Positions 45,617 through 54,064 of a stretch of 64,000 bases of DNA are shown here, piece by piece. Source of the stretch: Rhodoferax sp. TS-BS-61-7 (lineage in GTDB: Bacteria > Pseudomonadota > Gammaproteobacteria > Burkholderiales > Burkholderiaceae_C); NCBI RefSeq assembly GCF_002943465.1, contig NZ_PTQY01000002.1, forward strand, positions 434,001 through 498,000, written 5' to 3'. How positions within the stretch are numbered: position 1 is the stretch's first letter; the number at the start of each line of letters is the position of its first letter. The notes under the pieces are model-generated. The model worked only from the letters and a program-made list of their open reading frames with translations, was not told where the DNA came from and made no database searches. A program made the translations under genes and the position numbers.

Positions 45617-46233
45617 CGCTGACCGCAGCCACACCGCCCCGGCGTATTGGCGTGTTTGGCGGGGCGTTTGACCCGCCGCACCGGGGCCACCACGCGCTGG
45701 CGGCCACAGCGATTACCCAGTTGCAGCTGGATGCGCTGCACATCATCCCCACGGGCCACGCCTGGCACAAAAGCCGCACGCTCAGTGATGCCACGCACCG
45801 TATGGCCATGGCCCAACTGGCCTTTGCCGACCTGCCGCAGGTGGTGGTGGATGGGCGCGAGCTGGCACGTCCAGGCCCCACCTATACGGTGGACACCTTG
45901 CTAGAGTTACAGCAGGCGAATCCGGGCGCGCAGCTGTACTTGCTGATTGGGGAAGACCAAGCTCGCGCGCTACCCAGTTGGAGTCGCTGGGAGCGGCTGC
46001 CAGCACTTGCTATAATTTGTGTAGCTGCTCGCGCAGATTCAACGGGGGCCAAGGGCCAATTTGATGCCTTAAAGGCACATGTGCCCGGCCTGACGGTCCT
46101 GAATATGCCCCCCGTGGCCACCAGTGCCACCGACATCCGACACCGCGCCGCCACGGGCCAAAGCATTGGCCCTCTGGTTTTTGAAACCGTTGCGCGTTAT
46201 ATTGACCAACACCATCTTTACCGACCGACCTGA
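45613..46233 (+). CDS. nadD: Nicotinate-nucleotide adenylyltransferase
   Basis: NadD transfers AMP to nicotinate mononucleotide in NAD synthesis. The GTG at 45613 overlapping the hemF stop gives 206 residues. Visible are the nucleotidyltransferase signature [18 protein letters not shown] (about 12-29), [37 protein letters not shown] and the C-terminal [19 protein letters not shown]. Residues from [17 protein letters not shown] to about FDAL are encoded by repeat copy E, in frame, in the region linking the SWSRWE motif to the C-terminal ISxTxIR-type motif. Confidence 0.95.
   Translation: MTLTAATPPRRIGVFGGAFDPPHRGHHALAATAITQLQLDALHIIPTGHAWHKSRTLSDATHRMAMAQLAFADLPQVVVDGRELARPGPTYTVDTLLELQQANPGAQLYLLIGEDQARALPSWSRWERLPALAIICVAARADSTGAKGQFDALKAHVPGLTVLNMPPVATSATDIRHRAATGQSIGPLVFETVARYIDQHHLYRPT
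46008..46068 (+). repeat. 61-bp dispersed repeat, copy E (inside nadD, in frame)
   Basis: The copy begins TGCTATAATTTGTGT, then AGCTGCTCGCGCA, CAACGGGGGCCAAGGGCC and TTTGATGCC, collinear without gaps with the intergenic copies, and the core is again 15 bases from the left end. It is read as [21 protein letters not shown], the same phase in which the intergenic copies would read AACAISTGARG. The gene remains open and full length. Confidence 0.75.
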
Positions 46234-46934
46234 TGACTACTTCCACCGTTGCCAAAAACACCCAAAAACTCCAACGTGCCATCGTGGACGGCCTGGAAGA
46301 CGTCAAGGCCCAAGACATTGTGGTGTTTGACACCGAGCACCTGTCCTCCCTGTTCGAGCGCGTGATCATCGCCTCGGGTACCAGCAACCGCCAGACCAAG
46401 GCGCTGGCCGCCAGCGTGCGTGATGCCGTGCGCGAAGCCGGTTTCCCCAAGCCCCGTATCGAAGGCGAAGCCAACGGTGAGTGGATCATCGTGGACTGCG
46501 CCCAGGCCGTGGTGCACATCTTCCAACCCAACTTCCGCCAGTACTACCACCTGGAAGAGCTGTGGGGCGAAAAGCCTGTGCGCCTGAAGCTGGGTGCTGC
46601 CAAACCAGCCGCTCCAGAAGCTGCCAAACCCGCAGCCAAGGCGCCGGCTAAAAAAGCCGTGGGCGAACCCAATATGCGCCGCTCCAGCGCGGCCAAGAAG
46701 GGTGTGGAAGAAGCATTCCCCTCCAAAGCCGCACTGAAGAAGGCCGCGGCGAAGTCTGCAGCATCCAAAGCACCGGCCAAGAAGGCCCCAGCCAAGAAAG
46801 CTGCGACGGCCAAAGCCCCAGTGAAAACTGTGGTGGTGAAGCCCGAAGTGAAGCCAGCCGCCAAAAAGACTGCCGCCAAGCCGGCAGCGGCTAAAAAAGC
46901 GCCCGCCAAGAAAGCCGCTCCCCGTAAAGCCTGA
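46233..46934 (+). CDS. rsfS: Ribosomal silencing factor RsfS with a histone-H1-like C-terminal tail
   Basis: Residues 1-115 are a complete RsfS domain: [56 protein letters not shown] and [11 protein letters not shown]. RsfS binds ribosomal protein L14 and blocks subunit joining under starvation. The following 118 residues are a low-complexity Ala/Lys/Pro tail with many [13 protein letters not shown] repeats, like histone H1 or AlgP; most RsfS proteins are only about 105-130 residues. It starts inside the nadD stop (TGATG) and precedes rlmH by 8 bases, the standard order. Confidence 0.93.
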   Translation: MTTSTVAKNTQKLQRAIVDGLEDVKAQDIVVFDTEHLSSLFERVIIASGTSNRQTKALAASVRDAVREAGFPKPRIEGEANGEWIIVDCAQAVVHIFQPNFRQYYHLEELWGEKPVRLKLGAAKPAAPEAAKPAAKAPAKKAVGEPNMRRSSAAKKGVEEAFPSKAALKKAAAKSAASKAPAKKAPAKKAATAKAPVKTVVVKPEVKPAAKKTAAKPAAAKKAPAKKAAPRKA

Positions 46935-46942
46935 GGCCGGCA

Positions 46943-47410
46943 ATGCGGCTGGTCATCATCGCTGTCGGGCAGCGGGTACCGGATTGGGCGCAAACCGCGT
47001 GGGACGACTACGCCAAGCGCTTTCCGCATGAGCTCAAGGTCGAGCTCAAAGCCATCAAAACCGAGCCGCGCGGCTCCAAAACTGTAGAGCAGTTGGTTGC
47101 GGCGGAGCGTAAGCGCATTGAGGAAGCCATCCCCAAGGGCGCGCGGGTTGTGGCGCTGGATGAACGTGGCACCAGCTTGCGGACCACGGCGCTGGCCGAG
47201 CGTCTGAAGGAGTGGCAGCTAGGCGGCACAGACATCGCCCTGGTCATTGGTGGGCCGGATGGGCTGGACCCCGAGTTTCGCCAAGCAGCCCACGAACGTA
47301 TCCGCTTGTCTGACCTGACCCTGCCGCACGCCATGGTGCGCGTGCTGCTGATTGAGCAGCTCTACCGCGCCTGGTCCGTCAACGCCAACCACCCTTATCA
47401 CCGCGAGTGA
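46943..47410 (+). CDS. rlmH: 23S rRNA (pseudouridine1915-N3)-methyltransferase
   Basis: This SPOUT-family methyltransferase acts on pseudouridine 1915 in helix 69 of 23S rRNA in assembled ribosomes. The 155-residue protein has [19 protein letters not shown] (about 70-88), the SAM-binding knot [18 protein letters not shown] (about 99-116), [23 protein letters not shown] and the terminal NHPYHRE. It has the usual length. It lies between rsfS and maf, and its stop overlaps a possible GTG start of maf. Confidence 0.97.
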   Translation: MRLVIIAVGQRVPDWAQTAWDDYAKRFPHELKVELKAIKTEPRGSKTVEQLVAAERKRIEEAIPKGARVVALDERGTSLRTTALAERLKEWQLGGTDIALVIGGPDGLDPEFRQAAHERIRLSDLTLPHAMVRVLLIEQLYRAWSVNANHPYHRE

Positions 47411-47412
47411 GC

Positions 47413-48033
47413 ATGCCCAGTCCTGATTTCATCTATCTGGCCTCCCAAAGCCCGCGCCGCCGTGAGCTGTTGGCGCAAATTGGCGTGGCGCATGAGCTGC
47501 TGCTGCCCACGCCCGACGAGGATGCGGAAAGCCTGGAGGTGGTGCTGCCAGGAGAAGCCCCCGACGTCTATGTGCAGCGTGTAACCGCTCTTAAATTAAT
47601 AGCTGCTCGCGCAAGACTGGTAAGGGATGGAGGCCAAAATCGACCTATTTTGTGCGCCGACACCACGGTGGCGATGGGCGACACCATTCTGGGCAAACCA
47701 GAGGATGCTGAGGACGCCCAACGCATGTTGCGCGCCTTGTCGGGTCAGACCCACCGCGTGTTCACCGCCATAACCATCGGCTGGGGCGACAAGACGGCTC
47801 AGGCCTGCTGCGAATCGCGCGTGACCTTCGCCCAGATGAGCGACGCCGAGATTGCCGACTACGTGGCCAGCGGCGAGCCCATGGGCAAGGCCGGCGCCTA
47901 TGGCGTGCAGGGCAGGGCGGCGGCATTCATTGCGCGGATTGAGGGGTCGTACTCTGGCATCATGGGCCTCCCTTTGTTTGAAACTGCGCAGGCCTTGCGC
48001 GAAGTGGGCTTTGCATGCAACAAGACATCCTGA
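47413..48033 (+). CDS. maf: Maf-like nucleoside triphosphate pyrophosphatase
   Basis: Maf enzymes hydrolyse non-canonical or canonical (d)NTPs to limit misincorporation. The protein has 206 residues from the ATG at 47413 (a GTG at 47407 is the alternative) and contains [55 protein letters not shown] and [19 protein letters not shown] ending in [14 protein letters not shown]. The segment [20 protein letters not shown] is encoded by repeat copy F in the same phase as in nadD. The final 19 bases overlap the start of rng. Confidence 0.94.
   Translation: MPSPDFIYLASQSPRRRELLAQIGVAHELLLPTPDEDAESLEVVLPGEAPDVYVQRVTALKLIAARARLVRDGGQNRPILCADTTVAMGDTILGKPEDAEDAQRMLRALSGQTHRVFTAITIGWGDKTAQACCESRVTFAQMSDAEIADYVASGEPMGKAGAYGVQGRAAAFIARIEGSYSGIMGLPLFETAQALREVGFACNKTS
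47586..47646 (+). repeat. 61-bp dispersed repeat, copy F (inside maf, in frame)
   Basis: This is the most diverged copy. Its left part CGCTCTTAAATTAAT plus AGCTGCTCGCGCA aligns column by column with the others, and GGAGGCC recurs at the expected distance on the right, while the middle differs. It is read [18 protein letters not shown], same phase as the nadD and ispD copies. The homology is supported mainly by the left 28 bases and the exact spacing. Confidence 0.55.
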
Positions 48034-49490
48034 TCAACTGGTCGCCGCAAGAGACGCGGGTGGCTATCGTCGAACACGGTGCGGTGCAGGAACTGCACGT
48101 GGAGCGCACGCTGGAGCGTGGGCTGGTGGGCAATGTGTACCTGGGCAAGGTCGCGCGCGTGCTACCGGGCATGCAGTCGGCCTTCATCGACATTGGCCTG
48201 GAGCGCGCGGCCTTTCTGCATGTGGCCGATGTGTGGCACCCGCCGGCCGAGGGTGAGTCGCTGAGCGCGTCGCGTGCTTCGCAGCCACAAATTCCCATTG
48301 AGAAGCAGGTGTTTGAGGGCCAGTCGCTCATGGTGCAGGTCATCAAGGACCCGATTGGCACCAAGGGTGCGCGCCTGTCCACACAAATCAGCATTGCGGG
48401 GCGCCTGCTGGTGTTTCTGCCGCAGGACGACCACATCGGCGTGTCGCAAAAAATTCCCACCGCGCAGCGCGACGAGCTGCGCAACCGTATGCAAAAGCTG
48501 GCGGGCAAGGAGGGCGGCGGCTTCATCCTGCGCACCAATGGCGAAGACGCATCGGACACCGAACTGGGTGACGACATTGCCTATCTGCGCAAGGCCTGGG
48601 CGCGTATCAAGGACGCAGCACTGCGCCTGCCTGCGCAAAGTCTGCTGCACCAGGACCTGAGCTTGCTGCAGCGCGTGCTGCGCGATCTGGTGGGCGAGGG
48701 CACGCAGACTATTCGTGTGGATTCGCGCGAGCAGTTTGATGCGCTCAAGGCCTTTGGCTCGGAGTTCATGCCGGCCGCAGCGGAGAAGCTGCAGCACTAC
48801 AAGGGCGAGCGTCCGATTTTTGACCTGTATTCCATCGACGAGGAAGTGGCCAAGGCGCTGGCGCGCCGGGTGGAACTGAAGTCGGGTGGCTACCTCATCG
48901 TGGACCAGACCGAGGCGCTGACCACGGTGGACGTGAATACGGGCGGCTTTGTGGGGGCGCGCAATTTTGACGACACCATCTTCAAGACCAACCTGGAGGC
49001 CGCGCAGGCGATTGCACGGCAGCTGCGCCTGCGCAACCTGGGCGGAATCATCATCGTGGACTTCATCGACATGGCACGCGAAGACCACCGGGAGGCCGTG
49101 CTGGGCGAATTCCGCAAGCAGCTGGCACGCGACCGCGTGAAGACCATGGCCGGTGGCTTCTCGCAGCTGGGTCTGGTGGAGATGACACGCAAGCGCACGC
49201 GCGAGTCGTTGGCCCACATGCTGTGCGAGCCGTGCCCGACCTGCGAAGGCAAGGGCATTGTCAAAACCCCGCGCAGCGTGGCCTACGACATCTTCCGCGA
49301 GATCCTGCGCGAGGCGCGCCAGTTCAACCCGCGCGAGTTCCGTGTAGTGGCTTCGCCCAAGGTCATCGAACTGTTCCTGGACGAAGAGAGCCAGCACCTG
49401 GCGGGTCTCTCCGAGTTCATCGGCAAGCCCGTGTCGCTGCAAAGCGAAGCGGCCATGGCGCAAGAACAGTACGACATCGTGCTCTTGTGA
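48015..49490 (+). CDS. rng: Ribonuclease G
   Basis: RNase G is a 5'-end-dependent endoribonuclease that matures 16S rRNA and degrades some mRNAs. The 491-residue protein begins [20 protein letters not shown], has an S1 domain (about 35-130) with [23 protein letters not shown], and the catalytic metal region [13 protein letters not shown] and IIVDFIDMA (about 300-345). The zinc-link motif [11 protein letters not shown] near residue 410 follows. It lacks the long RNase E scaffold tail. It ends the hemF-to-rng run; the polysaccharide cluster begins 9 bases later on the same strand. Confidence 0.97.
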   Translation: MQQDILINWSPQETRVAIVEHGAVQELHVERTLERGLVGNVYLGKVARVLPGMQSAFIDIGLERAAFLHVADVWHPPAEGESLSASRASQPQIPIEKQVFEGQSLMVQVIKDPIGTKGARLSTQISIAGRLLVFLPQDDHIGVSQKIPTAQRDELRNRMQKLAGKEGGGFILRTNGEDASDTELGDDIAYLRKAWARIKDAALRLPAQSLLHQDLSLLQRVLRDLVGEGTQTIRVDSREQFDALKAFGSEFMPAAAEKLQHYKGERPIFDLYSIDEEVAKALARRVELKSGGYLIVDQTEALTTVDVNTGGFVGARNFDDTIFKTNLEAAQAIARQLRLRNLGGIIIVDFIDMAREDHREAVLGEFRKQLARDRVKTMAGGFSQLGLVEMTRKRTRESLAHMLCEPCPTCEGKGIVKTPRSVAYDIFREILREARQFNPREFRVVASPKVIELFLDEESQHLAGLSEFIGKPVSLQSEAAMAQEQYDIVLL

Positions 49491-49499
49491 TGGTGGCGT

Positions 49500-51956
49500 G
49501 TGACTGAACGTTTGCGGATCGCCGTACTGAGCCGGAACTTTGCCACCACGGGCGGTGGCGCCGAGCGTTATTCGATCGCGCTGGTGGAAGAGCTGGCGGC
49601 GCGCCACGAGGTGCATGTGTTTGCGCAGACGATTGCGCACGACTTTCCCGGCGTCAGCTACCACCGCATTCCCCTGCCGCTACAGCGGCCACGCTGGATC
49701 AACCAGATCTACTTTGCCTGGAAGACCTGGCGCGCCACGCGCACGGGTTTTGACATCGTGCATTCGCATGAGAACACCTGGCACGGCAATGTGCAGACCG
49801 TGCATGTGCTGCCGGTGAAACACACGCTGTTTGCCGGCAGGCAGGGCGCCGCGCTGGCGCTGCGCTGGCTCAAGGTGCTGACAAGTCCGCGGCTGCTGGC
49901 CTATCTGTGGCTGGAAAATCTTCGTTACGCTTGGGCACTGAAGAAACGTGTGGTGTGCGCCTCGTCGTCGCTGAAGGCGGTGCTGCAGGCTACGTACCCT
50001 GCATCGGCATCGATGCTGGAAGTGGTGACACCGGGCGTGGATGCGGTGCCGGGCCGGGCGTCTGCAACGCAGCGTGCTACAGCCCGCGAGCAACTGGGCC
50101 TGCCGATCGAGGCCACCGTGTTGTTGTTCGTGGGCAATGACTTTGTCAAGAAAGGGCTACCAGCCCTGCTGCAGGCCTTGGCTCAACTACCAGCGCAGGC
50201 TCAGTTGGCGGTAGTGGGTAAGGCCGAGAGCGAGCTGGCCATGCGCAAGCTCGCCGAACGGCTGGGTTTGACGGCACGCGTGCATTTTCTGGGTAGCCAA
50301 CGGGACATGGGGCTGGCCTACCGCGCGGCAGACGCACTAGTGCATCCCACGCTGGAAGATGCCTACGGCATGGTGGTGCTGGAGGCCATGGCGCATGGTT
50401 TGCCTGTGGTGGTGAGCGATACGCCGTACAGCGGCATTGCGCAAGATATGCGGGATGGCGAGAACGCGTTGTTGCTGAAAGATCCCCGGGATGTGGCAAA
50501 GATCGTTGTCACCTTGCAGCGCCTGCTAAATGATGCCGACCTAGTTGGCTACTTGTCCACCCGAGCACTGGTATTCGCCCAAGCCCACTCCTGGGAGCAC
50601 GCGGCGGGTATGTATGAGGCGATGTACTTGGGCATTGCGAAGCGCTACGTGCAGCGCTGGCTGATCCTGTCCCATGCGTTCAACATGGATGGTCGCGCCG
50701 CCAGTCAGACTATTACTGACAAGTTGCCGCATTTGGAAGCGGCTGGCATTGAACTGGTCGTGTTGAGTGGAGTGTCCGGCGATCAGGATCGCCACTACGA
50801 GCACCACCAACTCTGGCCTGCGGGGGCGGCGGGCTGTCGGTTCGAGCTGCGCCATGTGCTGCGCAAGCATTTGCCCCATCCCAAGGTGTACCGCCTGGTC
50901 ATGGTGCTGCTGTCCATTCCCTTGCTGCCGTTCATGTTTGTCGAAAAACTGCTGCGGCCCGTGGAAAGCTCATGGTCCTGGTGGCTCAGTGCTTATCTCA
51001 AGGGGCGTGCGTTGGCCCGGCATCGCAAGTTCGATCTCATCTATTCCACCGGTGGCGCCTTCGCTGCCCATGTGGCGGGGCGCGCCTTGAAACAGGCGCT
51101 GGGTGTGCGTTGGCTGGCCGAGGTGCACGACCCGCTGGTGATGCCGGGCAGCACGCCCAAGACTGCGCAGGAGCGCATGCAGGCCGAGGTGGAACGCCAG
51201 ATCTGCACCGATGCCGATGTGGCCATCTGGTTCACCGAACAGGCCCTGGCCAGTGCCAAGCGTCGCCATCCGCAACTGGGCGAACGCGGCAAGATGATGC
51301 TGCCGGGCATTGACGCGCCATTCAAGGTGTTGCCGCCGTATGTGCCGGGGCCCAAGATGGTCATCGGGCATTTTGGCTCGCTGTCTGCCACACGCAACCT
51401 CACACCCATCCTTTCTGCACTGGAGTCCTTGGTCGCCGGGCGCCCCGGGTTGCGCTCCATGCTGGAGCTGCAGCTTACCGGCGGGCCGCTGGACGCAGTG
51501 TCCCAGGCCGCCATCGCCCAGTCACCCGTGCGTGATCTGGTGCGCCACCTGGGGCGTATCGAGGCGGATCCGGTGACCGGGCTTTCCGGGCGAGAGCAGA
51601 TCCTGCGCCGCATGCGCAGTGCCGATGTGCTGCTTCTGCTGCACGGCAGCGAGCCTATTTGCGCCGAGTACATCCCGTCCAAGCTCTACGAATATCTATG
51701 GATGCAGCGGCCTATTTTGGCGACAGTGCATGGGAATGCGCAGATGGCAGAGCTGCTGCGGGGGCAGGGGCATAGCGTGGTGGAAATGCAGGGTGACCCG
51801 ATAACGAAGGGTGTGGTCACAATGCTGATGACTCTGTATGAACTTTGGTCCCATGGGGGCTTGCTGGACAATACACAGCAGAGCCCTTACACCACAGGCG
51901 CAGCCGCTGCCTCATTAATAGAATGGGTTTTGCTAGCAAGTTCGTTAGCGGATTAG
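49500..51956 (+). CDS. Fused double glycosyltransferase (two GT4-type units)
   Basis: One uninterrupted 818-residue frame contains two GT-B glycosyltransferases. The first (about 1-380) starts RIAVLSRNFATTGGGAERYS and ends with the GT4 signature EDAYGMVVLEAMAHGLPVVV. The second (about 385-818) starts RWLILSHAFNMDGRAASQTI and has WLAEVHDPL, GHFGSLSATRNLTPIL and GSEPICAEYIPSKLYEYL. These would normally be separate genes. They probably add successive sugars to LPS core or a surface polysaccharide in the cytoplasm. The start is a GTG 9 bases after rng. Confidence 0.88.
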   Translation: MTERLRIAVLSRNFATTGGGAERYSIALVEELAARHEVHVFAQTIAHDFPGVSYHRIPLPLQRPRWINQIYFAWKTWRATRTGFDIVHSHENTWHGNVQTVHVLPVKHTLFAGRQGAALALRWLKVLTSPRLLAYLWLENLRYAWALKKRVVCASSSLKAVLQATYPASASMLEVVTPGVDAVPGRASATQRATAREQLGLPIEATVLLFVGNDFVKKGLPALLQALAQLPAQAQLAVVGKAESELAMRKLAERLGLTARVHFLGSQRDMGLAYRAADALVHPTLEDAYGMVVLEAMAHGLPVVVSDTPYSGIAQDMRDGENALLLKDPRDVAKIVVTLQRLLNDADLVGYLSTRALVFAQAHSWEHAAGMYEAMYLGIAKRYVQRWLILSHAFNMDGRAASQTITDKLPHLEAAGIELVVLSGVSGDQDRHYEHHQLWPAGAAGCRFELRHVLRKHLPHPKVYRLVMVLLSIPLLPFMFVEKLLRPVESSWSWWLSAYLKGRALARHRKFDLIYSTGGAFAAHVAGRALKQALGVRWLAEVHDPLVMPGSTPKTAQERMQAEVERQICTDADVAIWFTEQALASAKRRHPQLGERGKMMLPGIDAPFKVLPPYVPGPKMVIGHFGSLSATRNLTPILSALESLVAGRPGLRSMLELQLTGGPLDAVSQAAIAQSPVRDLVRHLGRIEADPVTGLSGREQILRRMRSADVLLLLHGSEPICAEYIPSKLYEYLWMQRPILATVHGNAQMAELLRGQGHSVVEMQGDPITKGVVTMLMTLYELWSHGGLLDNTQQSPYTTGAAAASLIEWVLLASSLAD

Positions 51957-52066
51957 CAATGAATCTAAGGTCCAGAACATGACGAACTTCAATAGGATGA
52001 TGCTTTGGGCGGGCTCAATAGGGCCTCAGAGAGGTGTGTGCCGCAATGTGCGGGGAAAGCATTGGC

Positions 52067-53116
52067 ATGAGTAGGCTTGGTCGATACTTGGTGGACTATG
52101 AGAATCCGGATGCAGGCATTGGGCACTCGCTGGGCCATGTCAACAATGCAGTCAAGATATGTCTACGTCATGACCTGACGTTTGCCTATGCCGAATCGCA
52201 GGTTCGCAAATCCAGCAAGAGCCATTGGGGTTGGCGGCTGCGTCAGTGGGTGCGTCGTCTGACGTTAAGACAGGTTTATGAAACACACGATATCGGAAAC
52301 GATATCAATGCGATGTTTGCATTTGCGCAGTACACCAAGGACAGACGCGAGGTTGAGCGCTTGCTGCGGCAGAAGGCGCTCAAATTAGTGCTTCTTCCAG
52401 AGACAGCTATCAGTATTCCATCTAATGCCCAACAGGATGACGAAGCCTATCGAGCTGTGGATGCGGTCATTCGCTCTCATCCCGAGGACGGTGTCGTATT
52501 CCGTTTGCCGGACAAGCGAACAGGCGACTTCGAATACGAAGCTAGCAAGGCCTGGTTCAGGCGCTGCTACGATGCCGCTCGTAGCAGCAAGTTTCCTGCG
52601 CAATACGCCCCCCGTCTGTCGCATGCATTGAAGGTTGCCATACATATCAGGCGTGGAGATCTGCTGCCGGGGCGACAGTTTGACGATTTGTCCAAGCGCA
52701 TGCTGCCCGACGCTTGGTATCAGCGCATCCTTGTTCAGATCCTGGGTGCTAGCGGTGAGCGGCCCGTCGTGGTTTATATCGTGAGCGAAGGCTTGAATGG
52801 TCGCTATTGCTCTGAGAGAGGGCTGGCAATGGATTGGCAGAGTGTCCTGCCAACTGACCGGTGCAAGGTTGTAGAACTGATTGACAGTCCTTTTGTCGCA
52901 TCCTTTCGTGTGCTGGTTGGTGCCGATATCCTGGTGGGGTCCAAAAGCGGCATGACCCATCTGGCTGGCATGCTTGGTGAGCAAACCAAGTTTGTGCCAC
53001 GGATGTGGCACTCCTACCGTGGAGCTTCCAGGGTGCTTGAGTTGGAAGATGAGATTAATGAAAAGATGCTGACAGAGCTTACACGCTTGACCAAGGCACA
53101 GTGTTTGCTTCCTTAG
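52067..53116 (+). CDS. Putative fucosyltransferase-like glycosyltransferase (HIRRGD motif)
   Basis: This 349-residue protein starts from the ATG at 52067, with in-frame ATG 52046 and GTG 52034 as alternatives. The central segment VAIHIRRGDLLPGR carries the HxRRGD signature of alpha-1,2/alpha-1,6 and O-fucosyltransferase GT-B enzymes that bind GDP-fucose. Further on, VLVGADILVGSKSGMTHLAGML resembles their C-terminal donor-binding region. The N-terminal DYENPDAGIGHSLGHVNNAVK is unusual. The donor sugar is not proven. It lies within the polysaccharide cluster in an AT-richer stretch after a 110-base gap in which I see nothing else. Confidence 0.6.
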   Translation: MSRLGRYLVDYENPDAGIGHSLGHVNNAVKICLRHDLTFAYAESQVRKSSKSHWGWRLRQWVRRLTLRQVYETHDIGNDINAMFAFAQYTKDRREVERLLRQKALKLVLLPETAISIPSNAQQDDEAYRAVDAVIRSHPEDGVVFRLPDKRTGDFEYEASKAWFRRCYDAARSSKFPAQYAPRLSHALKVAIHIRRGDLLPGRQFDDLSKRMLPDAWYQRILVQILGASGERPVVVYIVSEGLNGRYCSERGLAMDWQSVLPTDRCKVVELIDSPFVASFRVLVGADILVGSKSGMTHLAGMLGEQTKFVPRMWHSYRGASRVLELEDEINEKMLTELTRLTKAQCLLP

Positions 53117-53136
53117 GCCCGGACTGGCCTGGGCTT

Positions 53137-54060
53137 TCAGCGCCCGGCGCGACGCCCTAACTGTGTGACCCACCACGCAATCATGGCACGTTCCAAGCGC
53201 GTCAGGAGTGTGAGCCAGCCGTTACCCCGGTACTGAAACTCCGCATACAACTCATAGTTGGTTCGAAATGAGATGCCGGGTATTTTGCGATTGATGGTTT
53301 GCATAAAGGCGGTCGCCTGCTTCCATCTCTGTGCCACAGGCATAGACTTAGGTATTATACCTTGTCCGGTGAGGGCCTGTACGTAATGGGCTTGGATGGT
53401 TTTAAAGGAGTTATTGGCAGTTTCCTTTTTTACTACACTGATTTGACCCGGATGTAAGCGGTATGTGAGCAGGTGCTGCGCAATGTTGAGAAATCTGCCG
53501 CCATGGGTAGCGATATCGCACCAGAGACCGTAGTCTTCTGCATGAGGGTAAGCTGTGTTGTAGCGGTGTTGTCGCAGCACGTCGGCGCGGGCGCTGGTAC
53601 TTGGGTTGCACAACGGGCAGTAAATGCTTAGCAGGGCCCGGATATCGCTGTCGGAGGTCGCAGATCGGCGCACCCGCCGTTTGCCAGTTCGGCCATCCAG
53701 CGAGATGTGAAACGAACCACATACATCGACCGCGCCGCCCTGCAGTACTTTGAGCTGCGCCTCCAGTCGCCTAGGGTGCGCAATGTCATCAGCATCCATG
53801 ATGGCGATGTAAGAGCCCCTGGCTTCATCAAAACCCTTGTTGCGCGCAAAAATCAATCCGTGATTGGTTTCGAGAGAAATGATGCGTATGCGAGGGTCCG
53901 TCAGCGCATTCAGGTAGGCTAAGGTGCCGTCGTGTGATCCATCGTCTACGATAATCAACTCGAAATCGGCATAGGTCTGTTGGAGCAGGCTCTGGATGCA
54001 TTCATCAAGATAGGTCTGAGCGTTGTAGGTGCAGAGCACAATGGAAAAAACGGGCGACAT
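53137..54060 (-). CDS. Family 2 glycosyltransferase
   Basis: This 307-residue GT-A enzyme begins MSPVFSIVLCTYNAQTYLDE (ATG 54060). The nucleotide-binding IIVDDGSHDGT (about 37-47), the metal-binding motif IMDADDIAHPRRLEAQ (about 86-101) and the acceptor-side EDYGLWCDIA are typical of GT2. It probably transfers a hexose in surface polysaccharide synthesis. The start codon is only four bases from that of the divergent GT10 gene, so each gene's promoter must lie inside the other coding region or transcription comes from further out. Confidence 0.88.
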   Translation of the reverse strand: MSPVFSIVLCTYNAQTYLDECIQSLLQQTYADFELIIVDDGSHDGTLAYLNALTDPRIRIISLETNHGLIFARNKGFDEARGSYIAIMDADDIAHPRRLEAQLKVLQGGAVDVCGSFHISLDGRTGKRRVRRSATSDSDIRALLSIYCPLCNPSTSARADVLRQHRYNTAYPHAEDYGLWCDIATHGGRFLNIAQHLLTYRLHPGQISVVKKETANNSFKTIQAHYVQALTGQGIIPKSMPVAQRWKQATAFMQTINRKIPGISFRTNYELYAEFQYRGNGWLTLLTRLERAMIAWWVTQLGRRAGR

Positions 54061-54064
54061 AACA

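Noticed and set aside
46600..46934. Treating the Lys/Ala repeats at the end of rsfS as a frameshifted extension
   Set aside because: The frame, codon usage and termination just before rlmH are regular, and the repeats are coherent only in this frame.
51979..52074. A short open frame of about 32 codons in the gap before the fucosyltransferase-like gene
   Set aside because: It has no ribosome binding site, no motif, and overlaps the next gene start; chance is the simplest reading.
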